Shown: positions 6,258-11,459 of the stretch, one piece after another
Layout of the letters: the number at the start of each line of letters is the position of its first letter
Numbering within the stretch: the first letter of the stretch is position 1
Assembly (NCBI GenBank): GCA_023301405.1
Contig: JALZUX010000536.1
Span: 1 to 11,459, forward strand
Origin: Granulosicoccaceae bacterium
Lineage (GTDB): Bacteria > Pseudomonadota > Gammaproteobacteria > Granulosicoccales > Granulosicoccaceae
Reading direction: 5' to 3'
DNA length: 11,459 nucleotides
Translations under genes and position numbers: made by a program
Notes under the pieces: model-generated
What the model was told of the DNA's origin: nothing
The model's input: the letters and a program-made list of their open reading frames with translations, nothing else
Database searches by the model: none

Positions 6258-8564
6258 ATGACTCAAAACACGTCTAAAATAAAAAAAATAAAACGCGTGC
6301 TGGAACCAATGAGTCGTCTGGCTCCTAGGATAAAGCCACGCTTGAAGCCTTTGAATGATATTCAAGAGAGTCATCGGGGCAATACCGGCAGTTGGATATC
6401 CAGTGATTTCGATCCTCAGTTTCTGTGTCAGTTTCCTTATTTAGAGCTTCATACTGGTTGGTATCTGATCACAATAAATATTCATTGTACCGGCGCTTTC
6501 GATGTTGCGAAGTTCTATACTGACAACGGCAACGGATTTACTGAGTCCAACGTCATTAGCATGCCCTACCGAAGCGGCGTAGTTGCAAAGCGATTTGTGA
6601 AGTTGTCTCGTAAAACTGGTGGTATCCGCTTTGACCCTCAGAGTGTTCCTGGTTCTTTTGATATCAATCGTCTTACGTTTACTCCTGTTACGTTCAAATA
6701 TGCTGAAGCCCGCATGTTGAAGAGGCTCACTCGATGGACCGCGTCGCAGCTGGATGAAACCGTTAGTGGGGCGCGTGCTGCTCTGCATGAAATTGCCACT
6801 AAAAAGAATGGGTCTTACGAACAGCATTTGGAAGAACATTATTCGTCACTTTTTGTAGCTCCGGTAGAAAGTCATGGCTATCAGGATTGGATTGAGTCAG
6901 TGGAGTCGGCGCGTTTGCCACTGGCGACTGATATCACTTCATTAAATAATCATAAAGACAAACCATTGCTGTCGGTGATAATGCCCACATGTAATACCAA
7001 CCCTGAATGGCTACAACTGACGATTGAATCGGTTCAAGCGCAAAGTTATAAAAATTGGCAACTCTGTATATCGGATGACGCATCTACCGATAAGCATACC
7101 ATTGATGTACTTGAGCACATGGCCGCTATTGAGCCGCGTATCAAACTTGTTCAACAGAATAAACGAGTCGGTATTGCTGACAATACCAATGCGGCGCTTG
7201 CGATAGCGACTGGTGAGTTTTGCCTGTTTCTTGATCATGATGACTTACTGGCCGCTCATGCTTTACATGAGGTGGCGAATACTATTGTTTCGCGACCTGA
7301 GGTAAAGTTGATTTATTCTGATGAAGACAAGCTCAATGAGCTGGGGAAAAGAGTAGAGCCTCATTTCAAGCCGGACTGGAACCCTGATTTGCTGTTGGCG
7401 CAAAACTATATCTGCCATCTTGCGGCGATCAAACGAGAAGTTCTTGATGATGTTGGTTTTTGTCGCTCTGCTTATGAAGGTGCGCAAGACCATGATCTAC
7501 TATTACGCGTGGCTAATGTGATTGAACAGAAAAATGTTCAACACATACCACAGGTTCTTTATCATTGGAGAATGGCGCCGGATTCCACCGCTTCTAACGC
7601 AAGTGCGAAAGGTTTTTCAACTGCTAACGGTGTGGCTGCAGTTTCTGACTATTTACGAAGCCGCGGTGAAGAGGCGGAAGTTACAGCGGGAAAATTTCCT
7701 AATACCTATCGGGTGCACCGTACATTATCAGTGCCTCAACCGTTAGTGTCGATAATTATTCCGACGCGCGATCATGTTGACCTTCTAAAGCAATGCATAG
7801 ACAGTGTTGTCGAGCGCACTGACTATAAAAACTACGAAATAATTGTGGTAGACAATCGATCTGAAGAGCAGGAAACACTTACCTATTTTTCAGAACTACG
7901 ACGCGCTGGAAATATTCGCGTATTGTCGTTTAATGAAGGGTTCAACTATTCTGCTATCAATAACTTCGCAGTAGAACATGCCAGTGGTAGTGTTTTAACA
8001 TTGCTTAATAATGATATCGAAGTGATCTCGCCTGAGTGGCTGACTGAAATGGTGAGCCATGCTATTCGCCCTTCCATTGGTTGTGTTGGCGCAAAACTGC
8101 TATATAAGAATAACATGGTGCAGCACGCCGGCGTTATTCTTGGAATTGGTGGTGTGGCTGGCCATTCGCATAAATATTTTGATGCGGAGTCAGCCGGTTA
8201 CTTTTCAAGGCTTCACCTGACACAGAATATGTCAGCGGTGACAGCTGCATGCTTGACTGTAGAAAAAAAGTTATACGTTGCGGCAGGTGGGCTAAACGAC
8301 AGTGATCTAAAGGTCGCCTTTAACGACGTGGATTTTTGTCTGCGTGTAAGAGCATTGGGTGTAAATAACCTGTGGACCCCTTATGCGCTTTTGTATCACC
8401 ATGAATCGATGAGTAGGGGTCAGGAAGATACCCGTGAAAAACAAGCTCGCTTCACCAGTGAAGCTCAATTTATGCAAAAGAAATGGGGTGATAGCTTAGA
8501 CTCTGATCCAGCGTATAATTGCAATCTGACTCGAAAGCGAGAAGATTTCTCGCTTGCGGCATAG
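6258..8564 (+). CDS. Tandem GT2 glycosyltransferase with N-terminal beta-rich domain
   Basis: A 768-residue, probably bifunctional cytoplasmic glycosyltransferase for capsule repeat synthesis. Residues about 45-150 form a beta-rich domain with GWY at 67-69 and RFDP at 124-127, a pattern I recognise from other large bacterial GT2 proteins; its role is unknown. The first GT-A domain (about 235-450) starts with LLSVIMPT and has the DHDD metal-binding site at 326-329 and EGAQDHD at 407-413. The second (about 495-740) starts with PLVSIIIPT and has NND at 584-586 and FNDVDFCLR at 688-696. The second domain looks like the rhamnosyltransferase-type GT2 branch. Both sites look intact, so two successive sugar transfers by one polypeptide are likely; donors and linkages cannot be read from sequence. 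No transmembrane segment is obvious. The ATG at 6258 follows CCGGAAA and is the first start after an in-frame stop at 6219. The next gene starts 2 nt after its stop. Confidence 0.9.
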   Translation: MTQNTSKIKKIKRVLEPMSRLAPRIKPRLKPLNDIQESHRGNTGSWISSDFDPQFLCQFPYLELHTGWYLITINIHCTGAFDVAKFYTDNGNGFTESNVISMPYRSGVVAKRFVKLSRKTGGIRFDPQSVPGSFDINRLTFTPVTFKYAEARMLKRLTRWTASQLDETVSGARAALHEIATKKNGSYEQHLEEHYSSLFVAPVESHGYQDWIESVESARLPLATDITSLNNHKDKPLLSVIMPTCNTNPEWLQLTIESVQAQSYKNWQLCISDDASTDKHTIDVLEHMAAIEPRIKLVQQNKRVGIADNTNAALAIATGEFCLFLDHDDLLAAHALHEVANTIVSRPEVKLIYSDEDKLNELGKRVEPHFKPDWNPDLLLAQNYICHLAAIKREVLDDVGFCRSAYEGAQDHDLLLRVANVIEQKNVQHIPQVLYHWRMAPDSTASNASAKGFSTANGVAAVSDYLRSRGEEAEVTAGKFPNTYRVHRTLSVPQPLVSIIIPTRDHVDLLKQCIDSVVERTDYKNYEIIVVDNRSEEQETLTYFSELRRAGNIRVLSFNEGFNYSAINNFAVEHASGSVLTLLNNDIEVISPEWLTEMVSHAIRPSIGCVGAKLLYKNNMVQHAGVILGIGGVAGHSHKYFDAESAGYFSRLHLTQNMSAVTAACLTVEKKLYVAAGGLNDSDLKVAFNDVDFCLRVRALGVNNLWTPYALLYHHESMSRGQEDTREKQARFTSEAQFMQKKWGDSLDSDPAYNCNLTRKREDFSLAA

Positions 8565-8566
8565 TT

Positions 8567-9550
8567 ATGGCGAATACTTCTATGCGTTTTCCAGTTATAT
8601 ATTTACATATTCCTAAGACTGCCGGCACCAGCTTTCGCATCAGTGCTGAGCATTATTTTGGACCATGGAATGTGCTGAATGATTATGGTGAAAAGTCTCC
8701 CAATACTTCTGAGGATATTCTCAGTGCTTTCTATAGCAAAAAGGATCTCGACTCTCTAAGTGATAAAGGATTGCAAAAACGGTTTCTGACCGGGCATATT
8801 TCATTTGGGAAGTATCGCGAGGTTTTTCCTGACTCACCAATTGTGACATTTTTCCGCAATCCGGTAGAGCGTGTGATTTCTGAGTTTGTACATTTTGTTA
8901 ATCATCATCAATATCAGGGTAGTTTGCCCGAATTTTATCGATCAAAACAATTTCAGAATCGTCAGGCACGCGCATTGTCTGGAGCAAAGCCTACTGATTT
9001 AGATTTTTTTGGTATTACAGAAAATTACGAGTTGAGTTTGAACCGGTTTAACGAAAGGTATGGCACTAATTTCCCAATGGCGGTTTTAAACCAGGGAAAG
9101 TATGAAGGTGGTATTCAGGAGTTCGCGAAGCCCGAAGAAATAGAGGAAATAAAAGAGATAAATCACCTGGATGAGGAAGTTTATCGCTATGCGTTAGAGC
9201 ACTTTGAATCGCAGAAGAACAAACCCAAATCAATCCTTAAGTCTGTGGAACGCTATAGCGGTTCTTTTGGTGGGGTTAGAGGTGACAAAATTTATGGTTG
9301 GACACTTGATCGTGAGTCTGAAAAACCAGCTACGATATGCGTTACCGTGAATGGGGAAGAACGCGTTCAGCAAGTCGCTGACGTTTTCCGTGAGGATATC
9401 CGTCGAAAAGGGATCCATGTCAGTGGCAATTGCGGTTTTGAAATACCTTTAGAGCAATTAGGAACAATAATACCCGGTGATCGCATAGCCGTTGTGTCGG
9501 CAGATAAAAAGTATGAGTTGAGCAATAGTCCGATGACGTTCACTGCCTAA
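8567..9550 (+). CDS. PAPS-type sulfotransferase with C-terminal accessory domain
   Basis: A 327-residue protein. Residues 14-22 (HIPKTAGTS) match the 5'-phosphosulfate loop, and R97 to S105 in FRNPVERVISEF match the 3'-phosphate-binding motif R-x-P-x-x-R-x-x-S. Together they indicate a sulfotransferase using PAPS (Sulfotransfer_2-like) to put sulfate on a sugar hydroxyl. The domain ends near residue 220. From about 228 to the end is a separate beta-rich domain with G-W at 244-245, D248, FRED at 274-277 and GFEIPL at 290-295. This resembles the roughly 90-residue GWAxD repeat-type domain found at the ends of many bacterial glycan-modifying enzymes; its function is unknown. ATG at 8567 was chosen because a longer TTG reading (8519) lies inside the preceding gene and adds residues before the expected first beta strand. 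ATG at 8582 is also possible. Ribosome binding is poor, so translation may depend on coupling to the GT2 gene. The acceptor is unknown; the capsule is the natural guess. Confidence 0.85.
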   Translation: MANTSMRFPVIYLHIPKTAGTSFRISAEHYFGPWNVLNDYGEKSPNTSEDILSAFYSKKDLDSLSDKGLQKRFLTGHISFGKYREVFPDSPIVTFFRNPVERVISEFVHFVNHHQYQGSLPEFYRSKQFQNRQARALSGAKPTDLDFFGITENYELSLNRFNERYGTNFPMAVLNQGKYEGGIQEFAKPEEIEEIKEINHLDEEVYRYALEHFESQKNKPKSILKSVERYSGSFGGVRGDKIYGWTLDRESEKPATICVTVNGEERVQQVADVFREDIRRKGIHVSGNCGFEIPLEQLGTIIPGDRIAVVSADKKYELSNSPMTFTA

Positions 9551-9560
9551 TCGGGTGCAG

Positions 9561-9596
9561 AAACCCTGTGTAAGTACTACCCTGTAGTATGGGTTT
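9561..9596 (+). repeat. Bulged hairpin with internal direct repeat
   Basis: In the 88-nt spacer after the sulfotransferase gene, TACTAC (9575-9580) pairs with GTAGTA (9584-9589) around a 3-nt loop. AAACCC (9561-9566) pairs with GGGTTT (9591-9596) to extend the stem past a 7-nt left-side bulge (9567-9573) and one base at 9590. The heptamer ACCCTGT occurs twice, at 9563-9569 and 9579-9585. No T-run follows, so it is not a standard intrinsic terminator. It could be an mRNA processing or stability element, an attenuator, or chance. Confidence 0.45.
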
Positions 9597-9638
9597 AATA
9601 AACACTAGAGCTCCTTTATCTTTTCAGGACCGTCACGC

Positions 9639-10670
9639 GTGCATATACTTTACGTCACAAACAGCAGGCACGGACAGCGAGCGTGGCTCGATCCCTCCGC
9701 CAGGCATCGTGTCTACCATTATGCTGATGCGCTAACAGCGGCAGGTTGTCGCGTCCAGGTTGTTCATGTCGAAAACATTACCGCAACACTGGTGCGTAAC
9801 TTTAAGCACATTATTTTCCATCGGCCGAAATCCACTGACCAATTTAAAGCGGCGTTTGAGCTCTGCCGTCAATCGCAAGCTATGTTGCATGCAGATTATG
9901 ATGATCTGATTTTTGATGCTGACTATGCTGAGTTCAGTCCGATGTACCTCAATGGTAATCGCCCTCTGTCGAAAGTTGTCGAGTACTTTCAACGAAATTA
10001 TGAGGCAGCTACCAGGTTTACTAGTTTTCTTGTGTCGACACGCTATTTATCGGGTGGCTTGAAAAAATGTTTTCCCGAAGCAGTTGTGTCGATATTGCCA
10101 AATTCATTACCGCTTCAATTTGAACCCCCTGAATGGGCTCGTCCATCGACTGAACAAGTTACGATTGGTTATTTTCCGGGAAGTAATAGTCATGGCCATG
10201 ATCTGAATATGGTGGCTGATGCACTGTCGCGCTCCCTTGGAAAGTCTAAGCGATGTCGTTTCGTAGTGGCAGGGCAGTTGAATAGGGATGATGTTAAAAG
10301 TAAAAATCTAAAAATTGAGTTTCTGCCATATATGGATTATCGCAAGTACTTGTCTTTGCTTTCTAGAGTAAATGTATCGATCGCTCCGTTGGAAAGTAAT
10401 CCGTTTAATGCGGCGAAATCTGCGGTAAAGCTAATAGAGTCAGTGGCGGTAGGTACGCCAATATTGGTATCTGAAAATCAGGATATGATTGACCATCAAA
10501 ACACATTAAGTACAGTGGTAGAGAAAAAGGACGGTTGGGAGTCAGCGCTTGATCGTGCCATAGAGCAGGCATTTTCCACTGACAGACCGATAGATGAATC
10601 GTTGAAAACTAAGTATAGGGTTGATAATCGGCTACCGTTACTAACAGAGCATCTGCAATGCACTGTGTAA
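9639..10670 (+). CDS. GT-B glycosyltransferase, GT4-like
   Basis: A 343-residue cytoplasmic glycosyltransferase. The N-terminal Rossmann half starts MHILYVTN and carries PSARHRVYHYADAL at 19-32 and DYDDLIFD at 86-93, both typical of a GT-B group that opens with a sugar-acceptor domain of this kind. The second half begins near 174 (IGYFPGSNSHGHDL) and contains IAPLESNPFNAAKSAVKLIE at 248-267, followed by VAVGTPILVS. These occupy the donor-binding site of GT4 enzymes; E267 is the likely nucleotide-sugar Glu. The GTG start at 9639 is supported by CAGGA nine bases upstream and by the perfect beta-strand start. It probably adds a sugar to the repeat unit or its linker; the donor cannot be predicted. 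The 3' end overlaps the next gene by 13 nt. Confidence 0.85.
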   Translation: MHILYVTNSRHGQRAWLDPSARHRVYHYADALTAAGCRVQVVHVENITATLVRNFKHIIFHRPKSTDQFKAAFELCRQSQAMLHADYDDLIFDADYAEFSPMYLNGNRPLSKVVEYFQRNYEAATRFTSFLVSTRYLSGGLKKCFPEAVVSILPNSLPLQFEPPEWARPSTEQVTIGYFPGSNSHGHDLNMVADALSRSLGKSKRCRFVVAGQLNRDDVKSKNLKIEFLPYMDYRKYLSLLSRVNVSIAPLESNPFNAAKSAVKLIESVAVGTPILVSENQDMIDHQNTLSTVVEKKDGWESALDRAIEQAFSTDRPIDESLKTKYRVDNRLPLLTEHLQCTV

Positions 10671-11459
10671 ACCCATTGGCAAAATCGCCAGCGTCGGCCT
10701 TTTGGGAAAAACATCAAGTTAAGGCGATTTCTAAAGTTGTTGTACCCACCGGAAGCCGCTCGTCTGCTATGGACCTTCCGCGAGTTGAACCACTATTTCC
10801 CGGGTCCTACCTTTGTAATCATCTGGTGGTTCTTGAGCATGGTGCAGCGGTGTCGGTCGTTGATGAGGTTTCCTGTGAGGCGTCACTTGATACCATTTAT
10901 GAATCAATGTCTCATTCACCTGCAACGTTGTTCGAATCTTATATATTGATAGATGCTGAACACCTTGATGAAGTCACCATGCCTCTGTTACTAGATGCCG
11001 TTTATCAAAATATGGAAGGTGCAAACGCGTTGTTGGTATTGAATAGCAGTAATTTACCAAGAATAAAACGGTTGTTCATTGACCTGCCATTGAAGGTTGA
11101 ATCTGTGGATCCTGAGTGGCGCAACGCGGCAAGTATTATAGCTCTTTACAGGAATGCGAATTATTGTGTTTTTGTAGATAGTTTCAGAGTAATGGATGCG
11201 GCGGTTTCCGGCTGCCCGGTGTCGCTAATATCAAGTATGGCGTTTGTTCGGCAGCAATCAACTGACGCCCTTTGGCATTACCTTGAACGAAACCCTAATT
11301 GTCAGTTGTCGGGTGCGCCGTCGGTTGGTGGTGAAAATACTGTGGTTGCTATCGTCGATAATTCTTTGCACGAAATACAACGCGTTCTTAAAGGTAGTCA
11401 TGAAACAACGTATGAAGATTGGCTTGACGAATACCGGCAACGTCCTGCGAATTCAGGCC
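10658..11459 (+). CDS. Unrecognised protein, possibly GT-B-like, truncated by the window edge
   Basis: An open frame starts at ATG 10658, within the last 13 nt of the preceding gene, and continues without a stop for 267 codons to the right edge. The composition is that of a normal soluble protein, with no signal peptide or transmembrane segment. The stretch ASIIALYRNANYCVFVDS followed by AAVSGCPVSLISS (about residues 160-195) resembles the donor-side motif of GT-B enzymes, where a disordered-looking loop is followed by a helix and a small-Gly-x-Pro-Val strand. KpsC/KpsS and Kdo-transferase-like proteins have a similar motif. This is only a loose likeness, and the N-terminal 150 residues match nothing I know. 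The position, overlap and shared strand argue for a real gene in the polysaccharide-synthesis block. The ribosome binding site is weak, consistent with coupling to the upstream gene. Confidence 0.75.
   Translation, partial: MHCVNPLAKSPASAFWEKHQVKAISKVVVPTGSRSSAMDLPRVEPLFPGSYLCNHLVVLEHGAAVSVVDEVSCEASLDTIYESMSHSPATLFESYILIDAEHLDEVTMPLLLDAVYQNMEGANALLVLNSSNLPRIKRLFIDLPLKVESVDPEWRNAASIIALYRNANYCVFVDSFRVMDAAVSGCPVSLISSMAFVRQQSTDALWHYLERNPNCQLSGAPSVGGENTVVAIVDNSLHEIQRVLKGSHETTYEDWLDEYRQRPANSG

Noticed and set aside
6441..6839. 132-codon minus-strand frame opposite the tandem GT2 gene
   Set aside because: The + strand reading has coherent GWY and RFDP domain motifs over the same bases; the minus frame has none.
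8519..8566. Longer TTG-initiated N-terminus for the sulfotransferase
   Set aside because: The extra 16 residues lie within the GT2 coding region, look unstructured, and precede the normal first beta strand of the family; ATG 8567 is sufficient.
10737..10949. 70-codon + strand frame in the last gene region
   Set aside because: It is out of frame with the 267-codon open frame from 10658, which spans the same bases and continues to the window edge.
11258..11440. 60-codon minus-strand frame near the right edge
   Set aside because: It lies opposite the long open + strand frame and shows no independent coding evidence.
1..11459. CRISPR arrays, tRNA/rRNA genes, insertion sequences, toxin-antitoxin or phage genes
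   Set aside because: No regularly spaced repeats, cloverleaf-like genes, transposase motifs or terminal inverted repeats were seen on either strand.

Overview
The window is a capsular polysaccharide locus of the ABC-transporter-dependent type (group 2, kps-like). All recognised genes lie on the + strand. The base composition looks moderate, the genes are Gram-negative envelope genes (outer-membrane export protein, lipoprotein with a lipobox, periplasmic co-polymerase), and a sulfotransferase sits among the glycosyltransferases. Together these suggest a gammaproteobacterium, plausibly marine. That placement is inference; no rRNA or other taxonomic marker is present.

Layout. Positions 1-359 hold at most the last codons of an unknown upstream gene and then a non-coding leader. 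Positions about 360-6004 form a tightly packed export block: kpsF (arabinose-5-phosphate isomerase, Kdo precursor synthesis), a small lipoprotein of unknown function, kpsM and kpsT (inner-membrane ABC exporter), kpsE (inner-membrane/periplasmic polysaccharide co-polymerase) and kpsD (outer-membrane export component). kpsF/lipoprotein and kpsT/kpsE overlap by 4 nt, kpsM/kpsT by 1 nt and kpsE/kpsD by 17 nt. The only spacer inside the block, 40 nt, lies before kpsM. The pattern points to one translationally coupled operon.

A 253-nt spacer (6005-6257) separates this from a biosynthesis block. It holds a 768-residue protein with a beta-rich N-terminal domain and two tandem GT2 glycosyltransferase domains, a PAPS-type sulfotransferase with an extra C-terminal domain, a GT-B/GT4-like glycosyltransferase, and an unrecognised gene that runs off the right edge. 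An 88-nt spacer between the sulfotransferase and the GT4-like gene carries a bulged hairpin with an internal direct repeat.

Working model (inference): the tandem GT2 and GT4-like enzymes build a polysaccharide on the cytoplasmic face, the sulfotransferase may sulfate it, KpsMT exports it, and KpsE/KpsD carry it across the periplasm and outer membrane. KpsF supplies an early precursor for Kdo, the sugar that links group 2 capsules to their lipid anchor. The Kdo-linker transferases KpsC and KpsS are not identifiable in this window. The least explained parts are the lipoprotein inside the export operon, the sulfotransferase with its C-terminal accessory domain, and the truncated last gene.
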